A DNA stretch of 61,775 bases from Solirubrobacterales bacterium (GTDB lineage: Bacteria; Actinomycetota; Thermoleophilia; Solirubrobacterales; Solirubrobacteraceae): assembly GCA_027451345.1 (NCBI GenBank), contig DAIDJO010000027.1, positions 1-61,775 of the forward strand, read 5' to 3'. Below, piece by piece: positions 18,126-26,892 of the stretch (its first letter is position 1; each line of letters opens with the position of its first letter). Under the pieces are notes generated by a model. The model saw only the letters and a list, made by a program, of their open reading frames with translations, did no database searches and was not told the origin of the DNA. Position numbers and translations under genes: made by a program.

Positions 18126-18587
18126 GTGCTCTTCATCGTCAGCCGGACTCCGCATCGCCTCCAAGCAGGCGCGTTCACGATGTCGTTACCGGCGGGATGG
18201 CAGCGAGTGGTCGAGCGCGGTCACTACCGCAGCTGCACCAACCCGATCATTCGCCTTGACGTCGCGTCCTACCGGCTGCCGGTCGGGTTCGGAACGCACG
18301 AAGGGCCCATCGTCGTTCCCGCCAATGGCGTCCTCATCAGCATCGTCTCTGCGCCGGCGAGGGCCACCGCGCGCGTCTGGCAGCACTGGCGGCTCCCCAC
18401 ATACGCGGCGCGGTCCGCACGCAACGTCGGTCCTAACCGCTACACCGTGGAAGTCGACCTGCCGAGGAGCCCCGCCACCAGCGCCACGGCGTGGCTTGGC
18501 ACGGATCCGCTCCCACGGCCGGTCCTCACTGCCGCAAATCAGCTCCTGCGAAGCGTGCGGATGGCGCGATCCTACCGGTGCAATTGA
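18126..18587 (+). CDS. Hypothetical protein, probably truncated remnant of an exported protein
   Basis: From the GTG at 18126 the product has 153 residues; a strong methionine is also present at 18180 (MSLPAGWQRVVERG). The sequence, with RSCTNPIIRLDVASYRLP and LLRSVRMARSYRCN at the end, resembles the C-terminal domain of exported actinobacterial proteins. A signal peptide is missing, and the open frame upstream runs through the TTTGTCC repeats, so the 5' end was probably replaced. Cysteines near the start of the domain and at its end may pair. Function unknown. Confidence 0.45.
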   Translation: MLFIVSRTPHRLQAGAFTMSLPAGWQRVVERGHYRSCTNPIIRLDVASYRLPVGFGTHEGPIVVPANGVLISIVSAPARATARVWQHWRLPTYAARSARNVGPNRYTVEVDLPRSPATSATAWLGTDPLPRPVLTAANQLLRSVRMARSYRCN

Positions 18588-18994
18588 GATCGAACTCCTG
18601 TTGCTCGCCCCACGACAACCACGCCTGCGCCGGCTTCGCTTCGACACACGCTTCTCAGTCGCGCCATTTGAGTCACTTCACCTGCGCGGGTGGCGGGACC
18701 GCGACTGACGCCGCGGCCATGACCCGGTCTCCAGCGGACGGACCCGTTTAGAGTCGCGTCGTGTTCTGGATCATCGCCATGGTCAGCGTGGTCGTCGTTG
18801 CCAATGTGTGGCTGCGCCGGGGCGGCTGGCCACCCCGCTGAGGGCATTGGGCTGAGCACCTACTCGCGCTCGTCCGCGAGGATGGCGACTGCCCGGCGGA
18901 ATGCGCGCTGCGCGGCATCGACAGCGGCGGGAGGTCGGCGACTTCTCCCGAGGACTGACGCGGCGCGTGGTAGGCGCCGTGCCGCGGGTCTCCC
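18588..18994. other. Gene-poor stretch with a possible 26-residue membrane peptide
   Basis: The stretch separates converging genes. The only candidate is a frame at 18761-18841 (plus, GTG start) encoding VFWIIAMVSVVVVANVW and a basic tail, which looks like a tiny single-span membrane peptide. No ribosome-binding site supports it. I see nothing else in this interval. Confidence 0.3.
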
Positions 18995-19564
18995 TCAGCC
19001 GGGGTAATCTCCGGGTCGGGAGGCGAACACCACGCGGACGACCACGCGTGCGGCGGGAAGAGAGGTCTTGGTCAGCTTCCACCTCCAGGTACCCCCCGCA
19101 TTGCCGCCGGCGGCGAGATGGATGGTGCATGTGGTCGACCGAGCGGTCATGCTGCAGAACTGCTTGTCGCGTGTGCTGAACCTCGAACCGGGAAACCCGA
19201 AGTTCATGTCGAGTATGAGCTGCGCACCACGCGGCGCTCGCATTGTCACGTCGTACGCGTGGTCGGCCGGAGCTTTGATCGTGATCACGTAGGTGCGTTG
19301 TCCCGGCGCCAGTCGAACGCTTCCGCCTCTCACGTCGGGCGATTCGCCCCGGGAGATGTGACCCGACGGCCTCCGATCGCCACCGGCGCCTCCACCGGTG
19401 AACACGTACAACCCTGCTGTCACCAGCGCCGCCACGAAGAGGGCGGCGAGGCCGAGTCTGTGTCGCCGCTGCCGAGACCGCGCGTCAACGATGACTCCCG
19501 CATCCGGCCCCGGAGGCTGCTCGTGCTCATCGTCAGTACTGAGACGATCCCGGAGAAGCACCAT
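18995..19564 (-). CDS. Single-span membrane protein with extracytoplasmic domain
   Basis: Starting at the ATG at 19564, the product has 189 residues: a charged N-terminus, one membrane anchor (LGLAALFVAALVTAGLYVF, about residues 38-56), a Gly-rich linker and a beta-type outer domain with one pair of cysteines (CSMTARSTTC). A longer start at 19684 adds 40 residues without conserved features. No family recognised. It is divergent from the MazEF module, 188 bases away. Confidence 0.6.
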   Translation of the reverse strand: MVLLRDRLSTDDEHEQPPGPDAGVIVDARSRQRRHRLGLAALFVAALVTAGLYVFTGGGAGGDRRPSGHISRGESPDVRGGSVRLAPGQRTYVITIKAPADHAYDVTMRAPRGAQLILDMNFGFPGSRFSTRDKQFCSMTARSTTCTIHLAAGGNAGGTWRWKLTKTSLPAARVVVRVVFASRPGDYPG

Positions 19565-19717
19565 TGAGCTATTGTGCTTGGCACATTGCTCGACGTCAAG
19601 ATCAAGCACGAACTCCGGGCGGACCCGCGTTGGCTGGGGCGGAGGTGTCTCGCGCTCAGCGGCTATTCTCGCGTTCAGCGGCAAGATTCGCGCCTTGCGC
19701 GGCCAGCGGGCCGGGCG

Positions 19718-19745
19718 TTGACATCCTCGGCGTTACATGTAACCT
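19718..19745 (+). promoter_or_regulatory. Promoter and palindromic operator of the first mazEF-like module
   Basis: TTGACA at 19718 and TAACCT at 19740, with a 16-base spacer, form a near-consensus promoter. The perfect palindrome GTTACATGTAAC (19732-19743) overlaps the -10 box, and the GTG start follows 8 bases later. This fits autorepression by the toxin-antitoxin complex and a leaderless or nearly leaderless mRNA. Confidence 0.7.
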
Positions 19746-19752
19746 AGTGGGT

Positions 19753-19980
19753 GTGTCTTCGACTCGCGACAGAGTGCGTCAGCACCGAGAGCGGCTTCGT
19801 CGCCAGGGCCTGCGGCCCGTGCAGATCTGGGTGCCGGATGTACGCGCGCCCGAGTTCATCGCCGAAGCCCACCGTCAGTCCGTTGCGATCGTGATGAGCG
19901 AGGGTGAGGCAGACGATCAGGCGTTCGTTGACGCGATCTCCGTCGGACTGGACGAGGACGACGAAGAAGCGTCTGCGTGA
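19753..19980 (+). CDS. Antitoxin, MazE-like (DUF3018 type)
   Basis: The 75-residue protein begins with STRDRVRQHRERLRRQGLRP followed by VQIWVPDVRAPEF, the hallmark of the DUF3018/MazE-like antitoxin family whose N-terminus binds DNA and whose acidic C-terminus (LDEDDEEASA) wraps the toxin. It starts at a GTG just past a promoter palindrome and overlaps the toxin gene by 4 bases. Confidence 0.88.
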   Translation: MSSTRDRVRQHRERLRRQGLRPVQIWVPDVRAPEFIAEAHRQSVAIVMSEGEADDQAFVDAISVGLDEDDEEASA

Positions 19981-20318
19981 CGCGCGGCGAGATCTACACC
20001 GCGGCCGCCCGCGGAGCCTTTACCGGCAGGCCGCGCCCGGTGCTGATCGTCCAGGATGATCGTTTCGACGCGACAGCGTCGGTCACGGTCTGCCCGTTCA
20101 CGACCAGCCCGGTCGACGCTCCGCTGATCAGGATCCCGATCGAGCCATCGGACACCAACGGGCTCGACCGGCCAAGCAGCCTCATGGTCGACAAGATCAC
20201 GACCATGCCGCGCACCGGGCTGGGCGAGCGGCTCGGCCGCCTCGGCGACGACGGGCTTGTGCAGCTCAACCGATCATTGATGGTGTTCCTCGGCCTCGCG
20301 GCCTCCTCACAAGCCTGA
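19977..20318 (+). CDS. MazF/PemK-family endoribonuclease toxin
   Basis: The 113-residue protein has the MazF pattern TRGEIYTAAARGAFTGRPRP at the start, then VLIVQDDRFDATASVTVCPFTT (beta-barrel core with the conserved Ser/Thr region) and LMVDKITTMPRTGLGERLGRL. MazF toxins cut mRNA at short motifs. The GTGA overlap with the antitoxin couples translation. Confidence 0.92.
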   Translation: MTRGEIYTAAARGAFTGRPRPVLIVQDDRFDATASVTVCPFTTSPVDAPLIRIPIEPSDTNGLDRPSSLMVDKITTMPRTGLGERLGRLGDDGLVQLNRSLMVFLGLAASSQA

Positions 20319-20466
20319 GCAACTCGACGACCTGCGTTGCTCGGCCGGCGCGCATCTCCTCGCCCGCACGCTCAGACGCGCTTCGCGCGGCATGCGAAAC
20401 CGTGGCAAACCACTTGCGCGAACGGAATCCTGTGATGGATGCAAGTGCACGACGTAGTCTTCGCGT

Positions 20467-21369
20467 ATGAGGCGTACCTTGCCCGCCGTCTCCGCGATGG
20501 TGCTCGCTCTCGGCGTGGCTGGCTGCGCGGGCACCGGTTTGTCCTTCCTGGGCGGCGGGCCGTCCCGGACGACTGCCTCGAACCGAGCGCAAGCAAGAGC
20601 CGATACGGAACGGCTGTTGGCGATGGTTCGAGTCCCGGCTGGCTCGGTCTTGGCTTCAACTCCTCATGACACAGGCTTTGAGCAGGTCCAGCGCTTCATC
20701 GGTGTGTCGGCGAGTGCCACCGCCTCCCGTACGTGGGTTGTCCACGGCGGCGTGAATCGACTCCTCAGGTATGTCGTAGCGCACCTGCGGCCTGGATCGA
20801 AGCTGGAAAGCAGCGGCGGCGGTCCAAATACCATCGACGTATCGCAGATCCGATACTGGCCGCCGGTGAGAGGCGTGCTGGACGGTCGCTGGCTTGAAAT
20901 CGAGGCCTACACCGACGGGACCCACACCTACCTGACGGCCCGCGCGGAGTCTCAGTGGGTTGTCGCGCGCGAGGCGAGCGAGAAGATCCCATCGAGCGTC
21001 ACCCAGATCACGCTCAGGGTCGCCAACGCTCGCGGCCAGAGCGTGCATCAGATGACGGTCACGAACACACGGGTGGTGCGCCGGATCGTCGGGCTGTACA
21101 ACTCCCTCGGCGTGATCCAGCCAGCCATCATCATGGGTTGCCCACCGGAACCCGCAGGAGTACTAACGGTCAGGTTCTACAACTCACCGACGAACGTGAT
21201 CGCTACCGCGAGTTCTCCTACTGACGCGAACCCACGCTGGCCAGCATCAGCCGCAGCGTGGGCCTGCTTCCCCATCCGCGTCAGGCTCGCGCAACGCAGC
21301 TACCCGAGCCTCAGCGGGAACGTCATCACACCGCTCGAACGGCTGCTTCACACCAAGCTGAATCCGTAG
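20467..21369 (+). CDS. Lipoprotein of unknown function
   Basis: The 300-residue protein has a lipoprotein signal (MRRTLPAVSAMVLALGVAGC, lipobox VAGC with Cys at residue 20), a short linker and an outer domain with VRVPAGS near the start and a pair of cysteines in the second half (MGCPPEP, WACFP). No enzyme motif is visible. It is monocistronic; the first copy of the 61-bp cassette repeat begins 78 bases after its stop. Confidence 0.75.
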   Translation: MRRTLPAVSAMVLALGVAGCAGTGLSFLGGGPSRTTASNRAQARADTERLLAMVRVPAGSVLASTPHDTGFEQVQRFIGVSASATASRTWVVHGGVNRLLRYVVAHLRPGSKLESSGGGPNTIDVSQIRYWPPVRGVLDGRWLEIEAYTDGTHTYLTARAESQWVVAREASEKIPSSVTQITLRVANARGQSVHQMTVTNTRVVRRIVGLYNSLGVIQPAIIMGCPPEPAGVLTVRFYNSPTNVIATASSPTDANPRWPASAAAWACFPIRVRLAQRSYPSLSGNVITPLERLLHTKLNP

Positions 21370-21447
21370 GCGCGCATAGGCAGGCGCCCACCAGACCTAG
21401 GCAGATCGTTAGTCACCTGGGCTGCTGCTTGGCCACGTGAACGCAAT

Positions 21448-21509
21448 CCGCGCGAAGCACGTCTCTCGACGCCCGGCCCGAGAGGCTCGTCGTGTGAGAG
21501 AAGCAGGGT
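21448..21509 (+). repeat. 61-bp cassette repeat, copy 1
   Basis: It starts CCGCGCGAAG, has the inner inverted pair TCTCG/CGAGA, and ends AAGCAGGGT (62 bases). It follows the stop codon of the plus-strand lipoprotein gene. Confidence 0.75.
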
Positions 21510-21557
21510 GGGCGCCGCGCGCGGGTCCGGCGGGCGTCGACGCTCGACGTTCCGGGT

Positions 21558-21944
21558 TCACACCGCCGAGGGAAGAACCTCGGCTCCATGGTCGGGCGGA
21601 GACCCATATGCGTAGACCACTAGGTCCTCGTTGCGATCGTTGACAATCTGCAGCGGAGTTCCGGCCCGCACGTGGACAACCCCACCGACGGGAACATCGT
21701 GGCGTTGTGGCGGCTCACCGAGAAGCATCGTGAGGTGGCCGGCGAGAACAACGAAGGTTTCCTCCTGTTCCGCATGCACGTGGCGCTTACCGTGCGCTCC
21801 GGGCTCGTAGCGCCAGAGGTTCGCGCGAGTGTTGCTAAAGCCGACCAACGGGTGCAGTTCGGCTACGTATCGAGCGGGCTCGTCGGGTTCGTGGGGGCGC
21901 GTGAGCCAGTAAAGCTGGTCGGGTAGAACGATCGAGAACGACAT
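21558..21944 (-). CDS. Cupin-domain protein
   Basis: The 128-residue protein has one cupin fold: the first motif is GAHGKRHVHAEQEETFVVLAG (metal-ligand His pair and Glu, about residues 50-70) and the second GGVVHVRAGTPLQIVND. It would bind a divalent metal. The ATG at 21944 (MSFSIVLPDQ) is preferred over the upstream 21965 start because conserved sequence begins there. The kinase gene to the right on the same strand ends up in the same repeat-bounded unit. Confidence 0.75.
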   Translation of the reverse strand: MSFSIVLPDQLYWLTRPHEPDEPARYVAELHPLVGFSNTRANLWRYEPGAHGKRHVHAEQEETFVVLAGHLTMLLGEPPQRHDVPVGGVVHVRAGTPLQIVNDRNEDLVVYAYGSPPDHGAEVLPSAV

Positions 21945-22068
21945 CGCCCAACACGATAGGGACATGGTCGCGCCATTACGGGCTCAGGCCTGCAGGCCGC
22001 GCCGAGCAGGTGCATCGACGCGCCAGGTGGGATGCACCTGGCGCGATCAAAGCGGGGCGTGGTTCGGG

Positions 22069-22668
22069 TTAGGACCGGCCGCTCTCTCCGCTGATGATCA
22101 GGTCGGCTCGTTCGTCGGGCTGTTCACGAGCGATGTAGTCGTCTTCGCCTGCCATCCATTCCTGCCATAGGGGGAGGGCTTGCGCGCCGTCTCGGTCCAG
22201 GCCGCGGCGAAGTCTCTCGGCCCGGTCGGTGTGTATCCAGACGCTCGCCGTGAGATACGGCCTGAACGCTTCGCGTGAAGCGCTGACTCCCTCGAGGATC
22301 AGGAACGGGGAGGCTGGCACCTCGCGCCACTCCGCGAGAACGTTGCGATCCCAATCGAATCGCTGGTATCGAACTCGGCCGCCATCGGCGAGCGGACGCA
22401 GGACCTGGTCAAGCAGCCGCCGATACCAGTCGAACTGGTTCTCCCAACTGGCGAAGTCGTCGGTGTGAACGACGGGCACGCCTCCCAGCGCCTCGCTGAG
22501 TCGCGCCGCGAGCGTGCTCTTGCCCGCGCCGCCTGGGCCGTCGATCCCCAAAACCTTGCACGACAAGCCCGGCGGGACCGGCTTGGCGCGCAGCAGTTCG
22601 GCAACCATTTCGACTGCGCGCTCGGCGGGAACGATCTTCACCCCGGGCACCCTACCCGCGTAGCGCAC
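22069..22668 (-). CDS. P-loop kinase, uridine kinase/phosphoribulokinase-like
   Basis: The 199-residue protein has a Walker A motif GPGGAGKST at about residues 44-52, a substrate-binding HTDDFASW block after it, a FDWDRNVLAEW segment and a strand FLILEGVSASR typical of uridine-kinase-like enzymes. Lid-type arginines appear in HTDRAERLRRGLDRDG. It probably phosphorylates a nucleoside or other small hydroxyl compound; the substrate is unclear. A cassette repeat lies 55 bases upstream of its start. Confidence 0.85.
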   Translation of the reverse strand: MRYAGRVPGVKIVPAERAVEMVAELLRAKPVPPGLSCKVLGIDGPGGAGKSTLAARLSEALGGVPVVHTDDFASWENQFDWYRRLLDQVLRPLADGGRVRYQRFDWDRNVLAEWREVPASPFLILEGVSASREAFRPYLTASVWIHTDRAERLRRGLDRDGAQALPLWQEWMAGEDDYIAREQPDERADLIISGESGRS

Positions 22669-22723
22669 GACACCGGGCTGCTACGACCGGGTGACTCCTC
22701 GGCTTCACGGCTCAAGCACCATA

Positions 22724-22784
22724 CCGCGCAAAGCTGGCATCTCGGTGGAGGGTGGCAGACACCTTTGGGTGGACGAATGCGGGT
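22724..22784 (+). repeat. 61-bp cassette repeat, copy 2
   Basis: CCGCGCAAAG at the start, GCATCTCGG in the second block, and GAATGCGGGT at the end; exactly 61 bases. It lies between two minus-strand genes yet keeps the plus orientation. Confidence 0.8.
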
Positions 22785-22827
22785 TCCGCCACCGCATGTC
22801 CGGTTGGATCACCGCGACCGACTGCGC

Positions 22828-24084
22828 CTATCGTGCCGCCGCAGTTTGGCTGTCTGGCTCATTGGAGACCGTGTCTTGGCTTGTGGGCTCGAACTGGCGC
22901 CAGGCTCGCGAGGTGAGCTGAGCGAGTGCGGCGATCGCGATTGTGGCGGCGTCGAGCGGGAAGTAGAGCCGGGGGCCGGTGAGGTGGATGACGAGCCCGG
23001 CGATGAGTGTGGAGATGGGCATCATGCCGACGCTGGCGAGCATGAGCACGCCGGTCAGGCGGCCAAGGAGTTGGGGTGGGGCCCATTGCTGCAGGCCGGT
23101 GATCAGCAGCAGGTTCCCGACCGCGATGAGGATGAATGCGGTTGTGATGATCGCGGCGGTCGGGATCAGCGTTCCGCTGTAGGGGAGTGCTGCGATCAGT
23201 GGGACTGTGGGTAGCAGCGCGAGGGTGTACACGTAGAACGGTCGGCGTACGGCGGGGATGCTTGCGGCGAGGATCGTGCCGAGCAGCAGGCCAGCTCCCA
23301 TCGCGGCGCTGAGCGTTCCGTAGCCGCTGGCATCGAGATGCATTGCTCCTCGGGCGAGCGCGGGGAGCGCGACCCTGCCCATGCCGGTTGACCCGAGGTT
23401 GACGAGCGCGTCGGTGATGAGCATCAGCCGCACGATCGGCTGCGCGAGGACATCGCGCAGGGTCACTGTGCCTGCTGTCGAAGCCGTTGAGCTCGAGGCG
23501 GGCCGTGGGCGGGGTGCATCGCGGCGGACCCCGATGAGCGTCGCAGCGGAGATGACGAAGGTTGCTGCGTCGATCGCGAACCCCCGTGCCGGGCCGACCC
23601 GGGCGACGAGTACTCCGCCCAGCGCGGGGCCGGCGAGCTGGCTGAGTTGGGTGGTGCCGGAGATCAGTGCGTTTCCTGCTTGCAGTTCCCCGCTGGGGAG
23701 TAGCGCGGGGACGATTACCTCAGACGCGGGGATGAACATCCCCTCGCCGGCTCCGAGCACGATCGCGATCAAGATCAGAACCAGCCCATGCGGTGTTCCA
23801 GACGCGGTGGTGACCGCGAGGGCTGCGACAGCGAGGCTGCGCACAGAGTTGGCCCAGAGCATTACCGTCCAGGGCCGGTGGCGGTCGCTCGCGTGGCCGC
23901 CGAGGATCAGCAGCGCGGTGCGGGGCGCACCGTATGCCGTCAGCACGGTGCCGAGGAGCAGCGCCCCGCCGTGATGGGCGAGCACATACCACGGCAGGGC
24001 GATCAGGAATATCCCGTCCCCGAAGTTTGAGATCAGCTCGCCGGTCAGCAGCAACCGGAAGCTCGGGTGACGGAGCGTCGACAT
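22828..24084 (-). CDS. MFS transporter, DHA3-like drug efflux type
   Basis: The 418-residue protein starts MSTLRHPSFRLLLTGELISN and has about twelve hydrophobic helices. The motif-A-like loop LGGHASDRHRPW lies between helices 2 and 3, and GAGEGMFIPASEVIVPALLP in helix 4 is typical of the DHA3/enterobactin-exporter-like group. It is the second gene of a two-gene unit, 15 bases after the ArsR-type regulator. The pair probably forms an inducible efflux system. Confidence 0.88.
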   Translation of the reverse strand: MSTLRHPSFRLLLTGELISNFGDGIFLIALPWYVLAHHGGALLLGTVLTAYGAPRTALLILGGHASDRHRPWTVMLWANSVRSLAVAALAVTTASGTPHGLVLILIAIVLGAGEGMFIPASEVIVPALLPSGELQAGNALISGTTQLSQLAGPALGGVLVARVGPARGFAIDAATFVISAATLIGVRRDAPRPRPASSSTASTAGTVTLRDVLAQPIVRLMLITDALVNLGSTGMGRVALPALARGAMHLDASGYGTLSAAMGAGLLLGTILAASIPAVRRPFYVYTLALLPTVPLIAALPYSGTLIPTAAIITTAFILIAVGNLLLITGLQQWAPPQLLGRLTGVLMLASVGMMPISTLIAGLVIHLTGPRLYFPLDAATIAIAALAQLTSRAWRQFEPTSQDTVSNEPDSQTAAAR

Positions 24085-24099
24085 CGCCAGCTTGCTGAC

Positions 24100-24702
24100 T
24101 CAGTCTCCGCCCGCCGGTATTGGATAGCCGATCGACAGCAGCTCGACCGGCAACGCGTCCGCGGGTCGAGCGGCCGGGTCATCGCGCCGCTCCGGGAACT
24201 CGCTCGAGATCAGCTCCGTGATCCGATCAGCCAGGCCGCCAAGCTCCTCCGGCGTCAGCCACACGACGCTGTGGCTGTGATACGCGGCCTCGCGCCATTC
24301 ACGCGAATACGCCGAGCGGCCCTCAAGCCACGCGCGATAGCGATCCAGCTGCCGATCGCGCAACAGCCGCTCAAGCGCTGACCACGCGATCGCCGCTTTC
24401 GGATCGTCCTGCACGTTGGCGACGCGCATGCCGCGTCGCGACAGTCGCCACGGGCGCGCGCGACCACGAACCCCTTCGACCGCCTCCACGAACCCGAACT
24501 TCGCCAACTGCCGCAGGTGAAACGAGCAACTGGCCTGCGACTCCCCGAGCGCGGCAGCAGCCTGCGTGGCATTGATCATGTCCTCGCGCCACAGCAGCTC
24601 GATCAACGCGAGGCGCAACGGATGCGTCAACGCCCGCATATCACGCGGATCCGTCAGCTCATAGCCACCATCGCCCGGCTCACCCGCCCTATCCAAAGAC
24701 AT
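24100..24702 (-). CDS. ArsR-like winged-helix regulator
   Basis: The 200-residue protein has a winged helix at about residues 20-95 (MRALTHPLRLALIELLWRE, ATQAAAALGESQASCSFHLR, LAKFGFVEAVEG), the HTH_20/ArsR type with a long C-terminal sensing region. It precedes and probably controls the MFS exporter. The inverted repeat ATCCAAA-N6-TTTGGAT lies over its own start codon, which suggests autorepression. Confidence 0.85.
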   Translation of the reverse strand: MSLDRAGEPGDGGYELTDPRDMRALTHPLRLALIELLWREDMINATQAAAALGESQASCSFHLRQLAKFGFVEAVEGVRGRARPWRLSRRGMRVANVQDDPKAAIAWSALERLLRDRQLDRYRAWLEGRSAYSREWREAAYHSHSVVWLTPEELGGLADRITELISSEFPERRDDPAARPADALPVELLSIGYPIPAGGD

Positions 24703-24714
24703 GTTTGGATACTA
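24691..24714 (-). promoter_or_regulatory. Promoter/operator over the arsR-like start codon
   Basis: ATCCAAA (24691-24697), six bases, and TTTGGAT (24704-24710) form an inverted repeat spanning the ATG at 24702. On the minus strand a -10-like TAGTAT ends six bases before the ATG, so transcription is probably leaderless and blocked by the bound regulator. Confidence 0.6.
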
Positions 24715-24762
24715 CCGCGCCACCGCGCCCGCATCGCAACGCTCTGTTCGCGGTGCGCTATT

Positions 24763-24823
24763 CCACGCGAAGGAGGGCTGGAGTCTCGACGCTCAAGATG
24801 CGTGCGCCGAGACGAAAGCGGGA
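24763..24823 (+). repeat. 61-bp cassette repeat, copy 3 (divergent)
   Basis: CCACGCGAAG at the start, an inner TCTCG...CGAGA pair, and AAAGCGGGA at the end; 61 bases. The ends are more divergent than in other copies, but length and position between units fit. Confidence 0.6.
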
Positions 24824-24891
24824 GGCCACGACTACGTGATCTCGTTCGCGGCTTGTGCGCTTTGCGTGGCTCTCTGTGCCGACGGTTCGGA

Positions 24892-25425
24892 TTAGGTGAG
24901 GGAGCGTTCGTAGCGGCGAATGACCTGCAGTTCGTCGCCGAGCCTGATCTCATCCGTTTCGCCGGTGGGTGCCCACCCAAGCGCCTCGTAGAACGCCCGA
25001 GCTCGCGCGTTGATCTCAAACACCCACAGCATTGCGTTGTCGAACTGCGTCTTGGCCATCCGATCGAGCAACTGGTCGTGTAGTCGCCGACCGACACCGC
25101 GCCGCCAGATCACGGGCCGCAGATACAGAGCTCGCAGCTCACACATCCCAGCTGCCGACTCGACGGCACGTTCCGGCCCGATCGTCCCATAGCCAACGGC
25201 TCCGGTTCCTTGGACTGCAACCCATACTTCCACCTCGGGCTGCTCGGAGAGGATTCGGTCGAACCGGGCGGTCTGTTCGGTCATGGACATGCGCGAGAGC
25301 GTGTCATCGGAAAACAAGCCCCGGAACGCGACCCGCCAGCTCTCGATATTGATCTCCGCGAGCACCGCAGCGTCACTTGGAGCGCCTCGGCGGAACGTGA
25401 TCTCAGGCATCGCCAGGCATTTCAA
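24892..25425 (-). CDS. GNAT-family N-acetyltransferase
   Basis: The 177-residue protein has the GNAT motif LRALYLRPVIWRRGVGRRLH (acetyl-CoA loop RRGVGR, about residues 104-110) and a C-terminal FEINARARAFYEALGW. A -10-like TATACG lies 5 bases before the ATG at 25425, consistent with a leaderless transcript; a second ATG five codons in (MPEITFRRG) is possible. It is the only gene of its repeat-bounded unit. Confidence 0.85.
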   Translation of the reverse strand: MKCLAMPEITFRRGAPSDAAVLAEINIESWRVAFRGLFSDDTLSRMSMTEQTARFDRILSEQPEVEVWVAVQGTGAVGYGTIGPERAVESAAGMCELRALYLRPVIWRRGVGRRLHDQLLDRMAKTQFDNAMLWVFEINARARAFYEALGWAPTGETDEIRLGDELQVIRRYERSLT

Positions 25426-25517
25426 CGTATAGCGTTCAGCAGCCCGACCCAGACCGCGAGCCTATCCCACCAGCGGGATGCGGCACGGAGCCCGGACGAC
25501 CCACCCACTCGCGCCTC

Positions 25518-25578
25518 CCGCGCCAAGCGAGTGCAGCGGTGTGGATGATGCAAGACCCGTCGAAACACGAATGCGGGT
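25518..25578 (+). repeat. 61-bp cassette repeat, copy 4
   Basis: Starts CCGCGCCAAG and ends CGAATGCGGGT; exactly 61 bases. The inner stem is weak in this copy. It separates a minus-strand GNAT gene from a plus-strand MerR-type gene. Confidence 0.65.
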
Positions 25579-25659
25579 CCGGGTGTTGGCGGGCACCCAT
25601 GACCGTAGGGCGCGAGCTGATCTCAGAGCTCGCTTGACCTGGTCCCTGGGGCATGGTCG

Positions 25660-26505
25660 ATGATCTTGGACATGGATGAAGAGCACGAGCAGGTGCTGCT
25701 CTCAATCGGAGAGTTCGCAATGCGCACGCGGTTGACCCGCAAAGCGCTGAGGATCTATGAGCGCAGCGGGTTGCTGGAGCCAGCCGTGGTGGATGAGTGG
25801 ACCGGGTATCGCCGCTACCTGCCCCAGCAGATCCCGGTGGGACGGCTCGTCGCGTTGTTGCGCGGCGCCGATCTCAGCCTCTCGGCGATCGAGTCGGTGA
25901 TCACCGCGCTCCCAGACAAGGCGGGCGCGTGTGCACAGTTGGAACTTCTCTTGGACGCGATCGAGCGTGACCACCACGGCCGCCAGCTCGTCATCCGCCA
26001 CGCACAGTCAATCCTGCGAGAGGAGACAGATCCGATGTTCGAGATCAAGACCCGAGAGGTTCCCGTCCGCCGGCTTATGTCGATCCAACGCCGCCAGCAC
26101 GGCGACCAGACCGACGCGTTCGTCACCGAAGCAAAGGCCGCCTTCGCCGCCCACCTCGGGCCTGTCAAACCGACCGGTCCATTCACCCTGATCTTCCACG
26201 GCGCCGTCAACGACCAGGCGGACGGTCCGATCGAGGCCGCTCTCGCGGTGCCGGCAGAGATCCAGCCAACTGACCTGATCGGCATCCGCACCGAGCCTGC
26301 TCACACCGAGGCATACACCACGATCACCAAACGCCAGTGGGACTATCCCGCGATCCTCGCCGCCTACGATGCCGTCGCCTGCTCGCCACAAGCGACCGCC
26401 CGACCCGGATCGCCGCTCTCATGCCGCGAGGTATACCTAGCCGAACCCGATGCCGTCGGCGACGATGATCCGATCTGCGACATCGCCTACCCACTCGGCA
26501 ACTGA
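25660..26505 (+). CDS. MerR-family regulator with GyrI-like effector domain
   Basis: The 281-residue protein has a MerR winged helix (LLSIGEFAMRTRLTRKALRI, YERSGLLEPAVVDEWTGYRRY, about residues 12-55), a dimerisation helix, and a C-terminal domain of about 150 residues (IKTREVPVRRLMSIQRRQ onward) of the GyrI-like/SOUL type that binds hydrophobic ligands. Such BmrR-like proteins activate multidrug exporters, but none is adjacent here. It stands alone in its unit; a repeat follows 72 bases after the stop. Confidence 0.85.
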   Translation: MILDMDEEHEQVLLSIGEFAMRTRLTRKALRIYERSGLLEPAVVDEWTGYRRYLPQQIPVGRLVALLRGADLSLSAIESVITALPDKAGACAQLELLLDAIERDHHGRQLVIRHAQSILREETDPMFEIKTREVPVRRLMSIQRRQHGDQTDAFVTEAKAAFAAHLGPVKPTGPFTLIFHGAVNDQADGPIEAALAVPAEIQPTDLIGIRTEPAHTEAYTTITKRQWDYPAILAAYDAVACSPQATARPGSPLSCREVYLAEPDAVGDDDPICDIAYPLGN

Positions 26506-26577
26506 CACCAAGCCCAAAGCTCAACGCCACGCATCCGGTAGTCGCAGCAAAGGCCAGCCCCTGGAGGTCCCTGCAGA

Positions 26578-26637
26578 CCGCCAAGGCACGTCTCTTGGGT
26601 TGATGCGTGAGATGTCTGCCTGGAGATCAAAGCGGAA
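26578..26637 (+). repeat. 61-bp cassette repeat, copy 5 (divergent)
   Basis: CCGCCAAGG at the start, ACGTCTC paired with GAGATGT inside, and AAAGCGGAA at the end; 60 bases. Confidence 0.6.
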
Positions 26638-26640
26638 TGC

Positions 26641-26670
26641 TGCTTTACGTATTGGTAGACTCGTAAAGCA
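26641..26670 (+). promoter_or_regulatory. Operator/promoter of the AbrB-VapC module
   Basis: TGCTTTACG (26641-26649) and its exact reverse complement CGTAAAGCA (26662-26670) enclose a 12-base spacer containing a -10-like TAGACT. The antitoxin ATG follows immediately at 26671, leaving no room for a ribosome-binding site: a leaderless, autorepressed transcript. Confidence 0.75.
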
Positions 26671-26892
26671 ATGAGCAAGGTATCCAGCAAACATCAGGTG
26701 ACGCTACCGGTCCGGGTACTCGAGGACGCAGGCCTTGAGGCTGGCGATGAGGTCGTGATTCGGGTCGTCGGTCGCGGGCGGATCGAGGTTGAGCGTGCCC
26801 AGGACGTGATCGACCGCTACGCCGGGAGCCTGCCGGCCGGAACCTACCCGCCCGGCTACCTTGACCAGCTCCGCGACGAGTGGCGCGCGTAG
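26671..26892 (+). CDS. AbrB/SpoVT-type antitoxin
   Basis: The 73-residue protein has the swapped-hairpin AbrB fold (SKVSSKHQVTLPVRVLEDAG, LEAGDEVVIRVVGRGRIEVE) followed by a C-terminal toxin-binding tail. It is the antitoxin of the VapC gene that overlaps its end by 13 bases, and it probably binds the inverted repeat before its start. Confidence 0.9.
   Translation: MSKVSSKHQVTLPVRVLEDAGLEAGDEVVIRVVGRGRIEVERAQDVIDRYAGSLPAGTYPPGYLDQLRDEWRA

Noticed and set aside
20319..20466. A cassette repeat between the first mazF and the lipoprotein gene
   Set aside because: GGCGCGCATCTCC resembles part of the repeat, but the conserved end is missing at the right distance.
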